Shown: positions 12,782 to 24,541, counted from the stretch's first letter. The stretch: 64,000 bases of DNA from Lamellibrachia columna (GCA_963662155.1 OY759271.1:19468729-19532728); one strand, 5' to 3'. Numbers and translations: made by a program. Notes: generated from the letters alone by a model not told the origin.

Positions 12782-12851
12782 GGGTAGGGTAGGGTAGGGT
12801 AGGGTAGGGTAGGGTAGGGTAGGGTAGGGTAGGGTAGGGTAGGGTAGGGTA
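12782..12851 (+). repeat. GGGTA tract, 14 units
   Basis: Fourteen perfect units follow an A box and the phrase GAGAACAGAAGAG (AACAG at 12,765). The same phrase precedes the tracts at 15,037, 16,607 and 19,237, identifying these four as homologous positions of one HOR. Confidence 0.95.
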
Positions 12852-14581
12852 GAGTAGAGTACAGTAGAATAGGGTACAGTAGCGTAGAGAAGAGTAGAGT
12901 AGAGTAGAGTAGAGTAGAGTAGAGTAGAGTAGAGTAGAGTAGAGTAGAGTAGAATACAGTAGAGTAGGGTACAGTAGCGTAGAGAAGAGTAGAGTAGATT
13001 AGAGTAGAATAGAGTAGAGTAGATTAGAGTAGAGTAGAGTAGAGTAGAGTAGAGTAGAGTAGAGTAGCGAAGAGAAGAGTAGAGTATAGTAGAGAAGAGT
13101 AGAGTAGAGTAGAGTAGAGTAGAGTAGAGTAGAATACAGTAGAGTAGGGTACAATAGCGTAGATAAGAGAAGAGTAGAGTAGAGTAGAGTAGAGTAGAGT
13201 AGAGTAGAGTAGAGTAGAGTAGAGTAGAATACAGTAGAGTAGGGTACAGTAGCGTAGAGAAGAGTAGAGTAGAGTAGAGTAGAGTAGAGTAGAGTAGAGT
13301 AGAGAAGAGTAGCGTAGAGAAGAGAAGAGTAGAGTAGAGTAGAGTAGAGTAGAGTAGAGTAGAGTAGAGTAGAGTAGAGTAGAGTAGAGTACAGTAGAAT
13401 ACAGTAGAGTAGGGTACAGTAGCGTAGAGAAGAGTAGAGTAAAGTAGAGTAGAGTAGAGTAGAGTAGAGTAGAGTAGAGTAGCGTAGAGAAGAGAAGAGT
13501 AGAGTAGAGTAGAGTAGAGTAGAGTAGAGTAGAGTAGGGTAGAGAAGAGAAGAGTAGAGTAGAGTAGAGTAGAGTAGAGTAGAGTAGAGTAGAGTAGAGT
13601 AGAATAGAGTAGGGTAGAGTAGGGTACGGTAGCCTAGAGAAGAGTAGAGTAGAGAAGAGTAGAGTAGAGTAGAGTAGACTAGAGTAGAGTAGAGTAGAGA
13701 AGAGAAGAGAAGAGTAGAGTATAGTAGAGTAGAGTAGAGTAGAGTAGAGTAGAGTAGAGTAGAGTAGAGTAGAGTATAGTAGAGTAGAGTAGAGTAGAGT
13801 AGAGTAGAGTAGAGTAGAGTAGCGTAGAGAAGAGAAGAGAAGAGTAGAGTAGAGTAGAGTAGAGTAGAGTAGAGTAGAGTAGAGTAGAGTAGAGTAGAGT
13901 AGAGTAGGGTACAGTAGCGTAGAGAAGAGTATAGTAGAGTAGAGTAGAGTAGAGTAACGTAGAGAAGAGAAGAGAAGAGTAGAGTAGAGTAGAGTAGAGT
14001 AGAGTAGAGAAGAGAAGAGAAGAGTAGAGTAGAGTAGAGTAGAGTAGAGTAGAGAAGAGAAGAGTAGAGTAGAGAAGAGTAGAGTAGAGTAGAGTAGAGT
14101 AGAATACAGTAGAGTAGGGTACAGTAGCGTAGAGTAGAGAAGAGTAGAGTAGAGTAGAGTAGAGTAGAGTAGAGTAGAGTAGAGTAGAGTAGAGAAGAGA
14201 AGAGAAGAGTAGAGTAGAGAAGAGAAGAATAGAGTAGAGTAGAGTAGAGTAGAGTAGAGTAGAGTAGAGTAGAGTAGCGTAGAGTAGAGTAGAGTAGGGT
14301 AGAGTAGGGTACGGTAGCCTAGAGAAGAGTAGAGTAGATTAGAGTAGAGTAGAGTAGAGTAGAGTAGAGTAGAGAAGAGAAGAGAAGAGAAGAGTTTAGT
14401 AGAGTAGAGTAGAGTAGAGTAGAGTAGAGTAGAGTAGAGTAGAGTAGAGTAGAGAAGAGAAGAGTAGAGTAGAGTAGAGTAGAGTAGAGTAGAGTAGAGT
14501 AGAGTAGAGTAGAGTAGAGTAGAGTAGAGTAGAGTACAGTAGAGTAGGGTACAGTAGCGTAGAGAAGAGAAGAGTAGAGTA

Positions 14582-14616
14582 GGGTAGGGTAGGGTAGGGT
14601 AGGGTAGGGTAGGGTA
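14582..14616 (+). repeat. GGGTA tract, 7 units
   Basis: Seven perfect units. The homologous tract 1.57 kb downstream (16,152-16,181) has six, a one-unit length difference between duplicate copies. Confidence 0.9.
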
Positions 14617-15036
14617 GAGTAGAGTAGAGTAGCGTAGAGAAGAGAAGAGAATAGTAGAGTAGAGTAGAGTAGAGTAGAGTAGAGTAGAATACAGTAGAGT
14701 AGGGTACAGTAGCGTAGAGTAGAGAAGAGTAGAGTAGAGTAGAGTAGAGTAGAGTAGAGTAGGGTACAGTAGCGTAGAGAAGAGTATAGTAGAGTAGAGT
14801 AGAGTAGAGTAGAGTAGGGTAGAGTAGGGTACGGTAGCCTAGAGAAGAGTAGAGTAGAGTAGAGTAGAGTAGAGTAGAGAAGAGAAGAGAAGAGTAGAGT
14901 AGAGTAGAGTAGAGTAGAGTAGAGTAGAGTAGAGTAGAGAAGAGAAGAGTAGAGTAGAGTAGAGTAGAGTAGAGTAGAGTAGAGTAGAATACAGTAGAGT
15001 AGGGTACAGTAGCGTAGAGAACAGAAGAGTAGAGTA

Positions 15037-15086
15037 GGGTAGGGTAGGGTAGGGTAGGGTAGGGTAGGGTAGGGTAGGGTAGGGTA
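15037..15086 (+). repeat. GGGTA tract, 10 units
   Basis: Ten perfect units after an A box and GAGAACAGAAG. The duplicate at 16,607-16,666 carries twelve. Confidence 0.93.
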
Positions 15087-16606
15087 GAGTAGAGTAGAGT
15101 AGAGTACAGTAGAGTAGGGTACAGTAGCGTAGAGAAGAGTAGAGTAGAGTAGAGTAGAGTAGAGTAGAGTAGAGTAGAGTAGAGTAGAGTAGAGTAGGGT
15201 AGAGTAGGGTACGGTAGCCTAGAGAAGAGTAGAGTAGAGAAGAGTAGAGTAGAGTAGAGTAGAGTAGAGTAGAGTAGAGTAGAGAAGAGAAGAGAAGAGA
15301 AGAGTAGAGTAGAGTAGAGTAGAGTAGAGTAGAGTAGAGTAGAGTAGAGTAGAGTAGAGTAGAGTAGAGTAGAGTAGAGTAGAGTAGAGTAGAGTAGAGT
15401 AGGGTACAGTAGCGTAGAGAAGAGTATAGTAGAGTAGAGTAGAGTATAGTAGCGTAGAGAAGAGAAGAGAAGAGTAGAGTAGAGTAGAGTAGTGTAGAGT
15501 AGAGTAGAGAAGAGAAGAGAAGAGTAGAGTAGAGTAGAGTAGAGTAGAGTAGAGTAGAGAAGAGAAGAGTAGAGTAGAGAAGAGTAGAGTAGAGTAGAGT
15601 AGAGTAGAGTAGAATACAGTAGAGTAGGGTACAGTAGCGTAGAGTAGAGAAGAGTAGAGTAGAGTAGAGTAGAGTAGAGTAGAGTAGAGTAGAGTAGAGT
15701 AGAGAAGAGAAGAGTAGAGTAGAGTAGAGAAGAGTAGAGTAGAGTAGAGTAGAGTAGAGTAGAGTAGAGTAGAGTAACGTAGAGTAGAGTAGGGTAGAGT
15801 AGGGTACGGTAGCCTAGAGAAGTGTAGAGTAGAGTAGAGTAGAGTAGAGTAGAGTAGAGTAGAGTAGAGTAGAGTAGAGAAGAGAAGAGAAGAGAAGAGT
15901 TTAGTAGAGTAGAGTAGAGTAGAGTAGAGTAGAGTAGAGTAGAGTAGAGTAGAGTAGAGTAGAGTAGAGTAGAGAAGAGAAGAGTAGAGTAGAGTAGAGT
16001 AGAGTAGAGTAGAGTAGAGTAGAGTAGAGTAGAGTAGAGTAGAGTAGAGTAGAGTAGAGTAGAGTAGAGTAGAGTAGAGTAGAGTAGAGTAGAGTACAGT
16101 AGAGTACAGTAGAGTAGGGTACAGTAGCGTAGAGAAGAGAAGAGTAGAGTAGGGTAGGGTAGGGTAGGGTAGGGTAGGGTAGAGTAGAGTAGAGTAGCGT
16201 AGAGAAGAGAAGAGAATAGTAGAGTAGAGTAGAGTAGAGTAGAGTAGAGTAGAGTAGAGTAGAATACAGTAGAGTAGGGTACAGTAGCGTAGAGTAGAGT
16301 AGAGTAGAGTAGAGTAGAGTAGAGTAGGGTACAGTAGCGTAGAGAAGAGTATAGTAGAGTAGAGTAGAGTAGAGTAGGGTAGAGTAGGGTACGGTAGCCT
16401 AGAGAAGAGTAGAGTAGAGTAGAGTAGAGTAGAGTAGAGAAGAGAAGAGAAGAGTAGAGTAGAGTAGAGTAGAGTAGAGTAGAGTAGAGTAGAGTAGAGT
16501 AGAGAAGAGAAGAGTAGAGTAGAGTAGAGTAGAGTAGAGTAGAGTAGAGTAGAGTAGAATACAGTAGAGTAGGGTACAGTAGCGTAGAGAACAGAAGAGT
16601 AGAGTA

Positions 16607-16666
16607 GGGTAGGGTAGGGTAGGGTAGGGTAGGGTAGGGTAGGGTAGGGTAGGGTAGGGTAGGGTA
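16607..16666 (+). repeat. GGGTA tract, 12 units
   Basis: Twelve perfect units. It is identical in length to its counterpart 2,630 bp downstream at 19,237-19,296, which agrees with a recent duplication of this part. Confidence 0.95.
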
Positions 16667-18585
16667 GAGTAGAGTAGAGTACAGTAGAGTAGGGTACAGT
16701 AGCGTAGAGAAAAGTAGAGTAGAGTAGAGTAGAGTAGAGTAGAGTAGAGTAGAGTAGAGTAGAGTAGAGTAGAGTAGAGTAGAATACAGTAGAGTAGGGT
16801 ACAGTAGCGTAGAGAAGAGTAGAGTAGAGTAGAGTAGAATAGAGTAGAGTAGAGTAGAGTAGAGTAGAGTAGAGTAGAGTAGAGTAGAGTAGAGTAGAGT
16901 AGCGAAGAGAAGAGTAGAGTATAGTAGAGAAGAGTAGAGTAGAGTAGAGTAGAGTAGAGTAGAGTAGAATACAGTAGAGTAGGGTACAATAGCGTAGATA
17001 AGAGAAGAGTAGAGTAGAGTAGAGTAGAGTAGAGTAGAGTAGAGTAGAGTAGAGTAGAGTAGAATACAGTAGAGTAGGGTACAGTAGCGTAGAGAAGAGT
17101 AGAGTAGAGTAGAGTAGAGTAGAGTAGAGTACAGTAGAGTAGAGTAGAGTAGCGTAGAGAAGAGAAGAGTAGAGTAGAGTAGAGTAGAGTAGAGTAGGGT
17201 AGAGTAGAGTAGAGTAGAGTAGAGTAGAGTAGAGTAGAATACAGTAGAGTAGGGTATAATAGCGTAGATAAGAGAAGAGTAGAGTAGAGTAGAGTAGAGT
17301 AGAGTAGAGTAGATTAGAGTAGAGTAGAGTAGAGTAGAGTAGAGTAGAATACAGTAGAGTAGGGTACAGTAGCGTAGAGAAGAGTAGAGTAGAGTAGAGT
17401 AGAATAGAGTAGAGTAGAGTAGCGTAGAGAAGAGAAGAGTAGAGTAGAGTAGAGTATAGTAGAGTAGAGTAGAGTAGAGTAGAGTAGAGTAGAGTAGAGT
17501 AGAGTAGAGTAGAGTAGAGTAGAGTAGAATACAGTAGAGTAGGGTACAGTAGCGTAGAGAAGAGTAGAGTAAAGTAGAGTAGAGTAGAGTAGAGTAGAGT
17601 AGCGTAGAGAAGAGAAGAGTAGAGTAGAGTAGAGTAGAGTAGAGTAGAGTAGAGTAGAGTTGAGTAGAGAAGAGAAGAGTAGAGTAGAGTAGAGTAGAGT
17701 AGAGTAGAGTAGAGTAGAGTAGAGTAGAGTAGAGTAGAGTAGGGTATGGTAGCCTAGAGAAGAGTAGAGTAGAGTAGAGTAGAGTAGAGTAGAGTAGAGT
17801 AGAGAAGAGAAGAGAAGAGAAGAGTTGAGTAGAGTAGAGTAGAGTAGAGTAGAGTAGAGTAGAGTAGCGTAGAGAAGAGAAGAGAAGAGTAGAGTAGAGT
17901 AGAGTAGAGTAGAGTAGAGTAGAGTAGAGTAGAGTAGAGTAGAGTAGGGTACAGTAGCGTAGAGAAGAGTATAGTAGACTAGAGTAGAGTAGAGTAGCGT
18001 AGAGAAGAGAAGAGAAGGGTAGAGTAGAGTAGAGTAGAGTAGAGGAGAGTAGCATAGAGAAGAGAAGAGTAGAGTAGAGTAGAGTAGAGTAGAGTAGAGT
18101 AGAGTAGAGTAGGGTAGAGTAGATTAGAATACAGTAGAGTAGGGTACAATAGCGTAGAGTAGAGAAGAGTAGAGTAGAGTAGAATAGAGTAGAGTAGAGT
18201 AGAGTAGAGTAGAGTAGAGTAGAGTAGAGAAGAGAAGAGTAGAGTAGAGAAGAGTAGAGTAGAGTAGAGTAGAGTAGAGTAGAGTAGAGTAGAGTAGCGT
18301 AGAGTAGAGTAGGGTAGAGTAGGGTACGGTAGCGTAGAGAAGAGTATAGTAGAGTAGAGTAGAGTAGAGTAGCGTAGAGAAGAGAAGAGAAGGGTAGAGT
18401 AGATTAGAGTAGAGTAGAGGAGAGTAGCATAGAGAAGAGAAGAGTAGAGTAGAGTACAGTAGAGTAGGGTACAGTAGCGTAGAGAAGAGAAGAGTAGAGT
18501 AGAGTAGAGTAGAGTAGAGTAGAGTAGAGTAGAGTAGAGTAGAGTAGAGTAGCGTAGAGAAGAGTAGAGTAGAGTAGAGTAGAGT

Positions 18586-18712
18586 AAAGTACATAACAGT
18601 AGAGTACAGTAGAATAGAGTAGAGTAGAGTAGAGTAGAGTAGTGTAGATTAGAGTAGAGTAGAGTACAGTACAGTACAGTTGATTAGAGTATAGGACAGT
18701 ACAGCTGACTAG
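18586..18712 (+). repeat. 127-bp island of left-edge sequence inside the core array
   Basis: These 127 bp match L2 bases 2,661-2,787 with the same length and, by eye, three substitutions (TATATGACAG became TATAGGACAG; CAGTAGACT became CAGCTGACT). The L1 version (565-681) is 117 bp, so L2 or a close relative is the better source. The island brings in CATAACAG, a CAGTA triplet run and CAGTTGATTAG, none of which is typical of the surrounding GAGTA array. It carries one of only two CAGCTG sites I noticed. Confidence 0.9.
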
Positions 18713-19236
18713 AGTAGAGTAGAGTAGTGTAGAGAAGAGTAGCGTAGAGAAGAGAAGAGTAGAGTAGAGTAGAGTTGAGTAGAGTAGAGTAGAGTAGAGT
18801 AGAGTAGAGTAGAATACAGTAGAATAGGGTACAGTAGCGTAGAGTAGAATAGAGTAGAGTAGAGTAGCGTAGAGAAGAGAAGAGAAGAGTAGAGTAGAGT
18901 AGAGTAGAGTAGAGTAGAGTAGAGTAGAGTAGAGTAGAGTAGAGTAGGGTACAGTAGCGTAGAGAAGAGTAGAGTAGAGTAGAGTAGAGTAGCGTAGAGA
19001 AGAGAAGAGAAGGGTAGAGTAGAGTAGAGTAGCGTAGAGAAGAGAAGAGTAGAGTAGAGTAGAGTAGAGTAGAGTAGCGAAGAGAAGAGTAGAGTAGAGT
19101 AGAGTAGAGTAGAGTAGAGTAGCGAAAAGAAGAGTAGAGTATAGTAGAGTAGAGTAGAGTAGAGTAGAGTAGAGTAGAGTAGAGTAGAATACAGTAGAGT
19201 AGGGTACAGTAGCGTAGAGAACAGAAGAGTAGAGTA

Positions 19237-19296
19237 GGGTAGGGTAGGGTAGGGTAGGGTAGGGTAGGGTAGGGTAGGGTAGGGTAGGGTAGGGTA
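19237..19296 (+). repeat. GGGTA tract, 12 units
   Basis: Twelve perfect units; duplicate of the 16,607 tract. The following A box reads GTAGAGGAAAG here and GTAGAGAAAAG in the earlier copy, a single substitution. Confidence 0.95.
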
Positions 19297-22200
19297 GAGT
19301 AGAGTAGAGTACAGTAGAGTAGGGTACAGTAGCGTAGAGGAAAGTAGAGTAGAGTAGAGTAGAGTAGAGTAGAGTAGAGTAGAGTAGAGTAGAGTAGAGT
19401 AGAGTAGAGTAGAGTAGAATACAGTAGAGTAGGGTACAGTAGCGTAGAGAAGAGTAGAGTAGAGTAGAGTAGAATAGAGTAGAGTAGAGTAGAGTAGAGT
19501 AGAGTAGAGTAGAGTAGAGTAGAGTAGAGTAGAGTAGAGTAGCGAAGAGAAGAGTAGAGTATAGTAGAGAAGAGTAGAGTAGAGTAGAGTAGAGTAGAGT
19601 AGAGTAGAATACAGTAGAGTAGGGTACAATAGCGTAGATAAGAGAAGAGTAGAGTAGAGTAGAGTAGAGTAGAGTAGAGTAGAGTAGAGTAGAGTAGAGT
19701 AGAGTAGAATACAGTAGAGTAGGGTACAGTAGCGTAGAGAAGAGTAGAGTAGAGTAGAGTAGAGTAGAGTAGAGTAGAGTAGAGTAGAGTAGCGTAGAGA
19801 AGAGAAGAGTAGAGTAGAGTAGAGTAGAGTAGAGTAGGGTAGAGTAGAGTAGAGTAGAGTAGAGTAGAGTAGAGTAGAGTAGAATACAGTAGAGTAGGGT
19901 ACAATAGCGTAGATAAGAGAAGAGTAGAGTAGAGTAGAGTAGAGTAGAGTAGAGTAGATTAGATTAGAGTAGAGTAGAGTAGAGTAGAGTAGAGTAGAAT
20001 ACAGTAGAGTAGGGTACAGTAGCGTAGAGAAGAGTAGAGTAGAGTAGAGTAGAATAGAGTAGAGTAGAGTAGCGTAGAGAAGAGAAGAGTAGAGTAGAGT
20101 AGAGTATAGTAGAGTAGAGTAGAGTAGAGTAGAGTAGAGTAGAGTAGAGTAGAGTAGAGTAGAGTAGAGTAGAGTAGAATACAGTAGAGTAGGGTACAGT
20201 AGCGTAGAGAAGAGTAGAGTAAAGTAGAGTAGAGTAGAGTAGAGTAGAGTAGCGTAGAGAAGAGAAGAGTAGAGTAGAGTAGAGTAGAGTAGAGTAGAGT
20301 AGAGTAGAGTAGAGTTGAGTAGAGAAGAGAAGAGTAGAGTAGAGTAGAGTAGAGTAGAGTAGAGTAGAGTAGAGTAGAGTAGAGTAGAGTAGAGTAGAGT
20401 AGAGTAGGGTATGGTAGCCTAGAGAAGAGTAGAGTAGAGTAGAGTAGAGTAGAGTAGAGTAGAGTAGAGAAGAGAAGAGAAGAGAAGAGTTGAGTAGAGT
20501 AGAGTAGAGTAGAGTAGAGTAGAGTAGAGTAGCGTAGAGAAGAGAAGAGAAGAGAAGAGTAGAGTAGAGTAGAGTAGAGTAGAGTAGAGTAGAGTAGAGT
20601 AGAGTAGAGTAGGGTACAGTAGCGTAGAGAAGAGTATAGTAGACTAGAGTAGAGTAGAGTAGCGTAGAGAAGAGAAGAGAAGGGTAGAGTAGAGTAGAGT
20701 AGAGTAGAGGAGAGTAGCATAGAGAAGAGAAGAGTAGAGTAGAGTAGAGTAGAGTAGAGTAGAGTAGAGTAGAGTAGAGTAGAGTAGATTAGAATACAGT
20801 AGAGTAGGGTACAATAGCGTAGAGTAGAGAAGAGTAGAGTAGAGTAGAATAGAGTAGAGTAGAGTAGAGTAGAGTAGAGTAGAGTAGAGTAGAGTAGAGA
20901 AGAGAAGAGTAGAGTAGAGAAGAGTAGAGTAGAGTAGAGTAGAGTAGAGTAGAGTAGAATACAGTAGAGTAGGGTACAATAGCGTAGATAAGAGAAGAGT
21001 AGAGTAGAGTAGAGTAGAGTAGAGTAGAGTAGAGTAGAGTAGAGTAGAGTAGAATACAGTAGAGTAGGGTACAGTAGCGTAGAGAAGAGTAGAGTAGAGT
21101 AGAGTAGAGTAGAGTAGAGTAGAGTAGAGTAGAGTAGAGTAGCGTAGAGAAGAGAAGAGTAGAGTAGAGTAGAGTAGAGTAGAGTAGGGTAGAGTAGAGT
21201 AGAGTAGAGTAGAGTAGAGTAGAGTAGAGTAGAGTAGAATACAGTAGAGTAGGGTACAATAGCGTAGATAAGAGAAGAGTAGAGTAGAGTAGAGTAGAGT
21301 AGAGTAGAGTAGATTAGAGTAGAGTAGAGTAGAGTAGAGTAGAGTAGAATACAGTAGAGTAGGGTACAGTAGCGTAGAGAAGAGTAGAGTAGAGTAGAGT
21401 AGAATAGAGTAGAGTAGAGTAGCGTAGAGAAGAGAAGAGTAGAGTAGAGTAGAGTATAGTAGAGTAGAGTAGAGTAGAGTAGAGTAGAGTAGAGTAGAGT
21501 AGAGTAGAGTAGAGTAGAGTAGAGTAGAATACAGTAGAGTAGGGTACAGTAGCGTAGAGAAGAGTAGAGTAAAGTAGAGTAGAGTAGAGTAGAGTAGAGT
21601 AGCGTAGAGAAGAGAAGAGTAGAGTAGAGTAGAGTAGATTAGAGTAGAGTAGAGTAGAGTTGAGTAGAGAAGAGAAGAGTAGAGTAGAGTAGAGTAGAGT
21701 AGAGTAGAGTAGAGTAGAGTAGAGTAGAGTAGAGTAGAGTAGAGTAGGGTATGGTAGCCTAGAGAAGAGTAGAGTAGAGTAGAGTAGAGTAGAGTAGAGT
21801 AGAGTAGAGAAGAGAAGAGAAGAGAAGAGTTGAGTAGAGTAGAGTAGAGTAGAGTAGAGTAGAGTAGAGTAGCGTAGAGAAGAGAAGAGAAGAGTAGAGT
21901 AGAGTAGAGTAGAGTAGAGTAGAGTAGAGTAGAGTAGAGTAGAGTAGAGTAGGGTACAGTAGCGTAGAGAAGAGTATAGTAGACTAGAGTAGAGTAGAGT
22001 AGCGTAGAGAAGAGAAGAGAAGGGTAGAGTAGAGTAGAGTAGAGTAGAGGAGAGTAGCATAGAGAAGAGAAGAGTAGAGTAGAGTAGAGTAGAGTAGAGT
22101 AGAGTAGAGTAGAGTAGAGTAGAGTAGATTAGAATACAGTAGAGTAGGGTACAATAGCGTAGAGTAGAGAAGAGTAGAGTAGAGTAGAATAGAGTAGAGT

Positions 22201-22590
22201 AGAGTAGAGTAGAGTAGAGTAGAGTAGAGTAGAGAAGAGAAGAGTAGAGTAGAGAAGAGTAGAGTAGAGTAGAGTAGAGTAGAGTAGAGTAGAGTAGAGT
22301 AGCGTAGAGTAGAGTAGGGTAGAGTAGGGTACGGTAGCGTAGAGAAGAGTATAGTAGAGTAGAGTAGAGTAGAGTAGCGTAGAGAAGAGAAGAGAAGGGT
22401 AGAGTAGAGTAGAGTAGAGTAGAGGAGAGTAGCATAGAGAAGAGAAGAGTAGAGTAGAGTACAGTAGAGTAGGGTACAGTAGCGTAGAGAAGAGAAGAGT
22501 AGAGTAGAGTAGAGTAGAGTAGAGTAGAGTAGAGTAGAGTAGAGTAGAGTAGAGTAGCGTAGAGAAGAGTAGAGTAGAGTAGAGTAGAGT

Positions 22591-22712
22591 AAAGTACATA
22601 ACAGTAGAGTACAGTAGAATAGAGTAGAGTAGAGTAGAGTAGTGTAGATTAGAGTAGAGTAGAGTACAGTACAGTACAGTTGATTAGAGTATAGGACAGT
22701 ACAGCTGACTAG
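22591..22712 (+). repeat. Second copy of the left-edge island (122 bp)
   Basis: This is the same island as at 18,586, one pentamer shorter, and it carries the same three diagnostic substitutions, including CAGCTG at 22,702. It was therefore copied together with its flanks by the 4.0-kb duplication and was not transferred independently from the left edge. Confidence 0.9.
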
Positions 22713-24476
22713 AGTAGAGTAGAGTAGTGTAGAGAAGAGTAGCGTAGAGAAGAGAAGAGTAGAGTAGAGTAGAGTAGAGTAGAGTAGAGTAGAGTAGAGT
22801 AGAGTAGAATACAGTAGAATAGGGTACAGTAGCGTAGAGTAGAATAGAGTAGAGTAGAGTAGCGTAGAGAAGAGAAGAGAAGAGTAGAGTAGAGTAGAGT
22901 AGAGTAGAGTAGAGTAGAGTAGAGTAGAGTAGAGTAGAGTAGGGTACAGTAGCGTAGAGAAGAGTAGAGTAGAGTAGAGTAGAGTAGAGTAGCGTAGAGA
23001 AGAGAAGAGAAGGGTAGAGTAGAGTAGAGTAGCGTAGAGAAGAGAAGAGTAGAGTAGAGTAGAGTAGGGTAGAGTAGAGTAGCGAAGAGAAGAGTAGAGT
23101 AGAGTAGAATACAGTAGAGAAGGTTACAGTAGCGTAGAGAAGAGAAGAGTAGAGTAGGGTAGGGTAGGGTAGGGTAGGGTAGGGTAAGGTAGGATAGGGT
23201 AGAGTAGAGTAGAGTACAGTAGAGTAGGATACAGTAGCGTAGAGAAGAGAAGAGTAGAGTAGAGTAGAGTAGAGTAGAGTAGAGTAGAGTAGAGTAGAGT
23301 AGAGTAGAGTAGAGTAGAGTAGCGTAGAGAAGAGAAGAGTAGAGAAGAGTAGAGTAGAGTAGAGTAGAGTAGAGTAGAGTAGAGTAGAGTAGAGTAGAGT
23401 AGAGTAGAATACAGTAGAGTAGGGTACAGTAGCGTAGAGTAGAGTAGAGTAGAGTAGAGTAGAGTAGCGTAGAGAAGAGAAGAGTAGAGTAGAGTAGAGT
23501 AGAGTAGAGTAGAGTAGAGTAGAGTAGAGTAGAGTAGGGTACAGTAGCGTAGAGAAGAGTAGAGTAGAGTAGAGTAGAGTAGCTTAGAGAAGAGAAGAGA
23601 AGAGTAGAGTAGTGTAGAGAAGAGTAGCGTAGAGAAGAGAAGAGAAGAGAAGAGTAGAGTAGAGTAGAGTAGAGTAGAGTAGAGTAGATTAGAGTAGAAT
23701 ACAGTAGAGTAGGGTACAGTAGCGTAGAGTAGAGTAGAGTAGAGTAGAGTAGCGTAGAGAAGAGAAGAGTAGAGTAGAGTAGAGTAGAGTAGAGTAGGGT
23801 ACAGTAGCGTAGAGAAGAGTAGAGTAGAGTAGAGTAGAGTAGCGTAGAGAAGAGAAGAGTAGAGTAGAGTAGAGTAGAGTAGAGTAGAGTAGCGTAGAGA
23901 AGAGAAGAGTAGAGTAGAGTAGAGTAGAGTAGAGTAGAGTAGAGTAGAGTAGAGTAGAGTAGAGAAGGGTAGAGTAGAGTAGAGTAGAGTTGAGTAGAGT
24001 AGAGTAGAATACCGTAGAGTAGGGTACAGTAGCGTAGAGTAGAGAAGAGTAGAGTAGAGTAGAGTAGAGTAGAGTAGAGTAGAGTAGAGTAGAGAAGAGA
24101 AGAGTAGAGTAGAGAAGAGTAGTGTAAAGTAGAGTAGAGTAGAGTAGAGTAGAGTAGAGTAGAGTAGAGTAGAGTAGAGTAGCGTAGAGTAGAGTAGGGT
24201 AGAGTAGGGTACGGTAGCCTAGAGAAGAGTAGAGTAGAGTAGAGTAGAGTAGAGTAGAGTAGAGTAGAGTAGAGTAGAGTAGAGTAGATAAGAGAAGAGA
24301 AGAGAAGAGTTGAGTAGAATAGAGTAGAGTAGAGTAGAGTAGAGTAGAGTAGAGTAGAGTAGAGTAGAGTAGAGTAGAGTAGAGAAGAGAAGAGAAGAGT
24401 AGAGTAGAGTAAAGTAGAATACAGTAGAGTAGGGTACAGTAGCGTAGAGAAGAGAAGAGTAGAGTAGGGTAGAGTA

Positions 24477-24541
24477 GGGTAGGGTAGGGTAGGGTAGGGT
24501 AGGGTAGGGTAGGGTAGGGTAGGGTAGGGTAGGGTAGGGTA
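24477..24541 (+). repeat. GGGTA tract, 13 units
   Basis: Thirteen perfect units, preceded by a lone GGGTA at 24,467 and one GAGTA. The isolated unit suggests conversion of one GGGTA back to GAGTA within a longer run. Confidence 0.93.

Larger units (their letters stand above)
12782..16390 (+). repeat. Core array domain III, first part
   Basis: This is nearly pure GAGTA with GAGAA runs, A boxes, B boxes (GCCT at 13,632, 14,317, 14,837, 15,217 and 15,812) and GGGTA tracts. An internal duplication of about 1.5 kb is visible: GAGTTTAG at 14,392 and 15,897 (offset 1,505), B boxes at 14,317/15,812 and 14,837/16,397, and tracts at 15,037/16,607. The 12.8-13.6 kb part resembles 16.6-17.7 and 19.2-20.4 kb, sharing the phrase AGCGAAGAGAAGAG near 13,067, 16,901 and 19,541. 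The 1,219-codon minus-strand open frame at 14,396-18,055 covers this stretch and is not a gene. Confidence 0.85.
16391..23100 (+). repeat. Core array domain III, 4.0-kb duplicated segment
   Basis: Rare landmarks recur at a 4,000-4,005 bp offset: variant B box TATGGTAGCCT (GCCT at 17,752 and 21,757), GAGGAGAGTAGCAT near 18,042/22,047 and 18,417/22,422, CATAACAG at 18,592/22,597 and CAGCTG at 18,702/22,702. A third partial copy lies between them (B box at 20,417, GAGGAGAG near 20,706), 2,665 bp after the first and 1,340 bp before the third. AACAG at 16,590 and 19,220 gives a 2,630-bp offset for the earlier part. The segment is therefore nested duplications built in whole pentamers. The A-box variant GGGTACAATAGCGTAGATAAG occurs near 16,981, 17,251 (as GGGTATAAT), 19,626, 19,896, 20,981 and 21,251. 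Confidence 0.85.

Noticed and set aside
14396..18055. Minus-strand open frame of 1,219 codons, and dozens of similar ones (for example 48,806-51,607, 37,311-39,566 and 36,944-38,977)
   Set aside because: The product is only Tyr-Ser-Thr-Leu-Leu with repeat-variant substitutions. Frames overlap each other on the same strand, begin at CpG-decay or CATTA variants and end at chance CTA, TTA or TCA variants. There is no domain, no codon-position bias and no promoter. It is the satellite read through a codon table.
18702..18707. CAGCTG as an E-box-type regulatory site
   Set aside because: A six-base word made by two substitutions within a repeat, with no gene nearby. It is useful only as a marker of the transplanted island.
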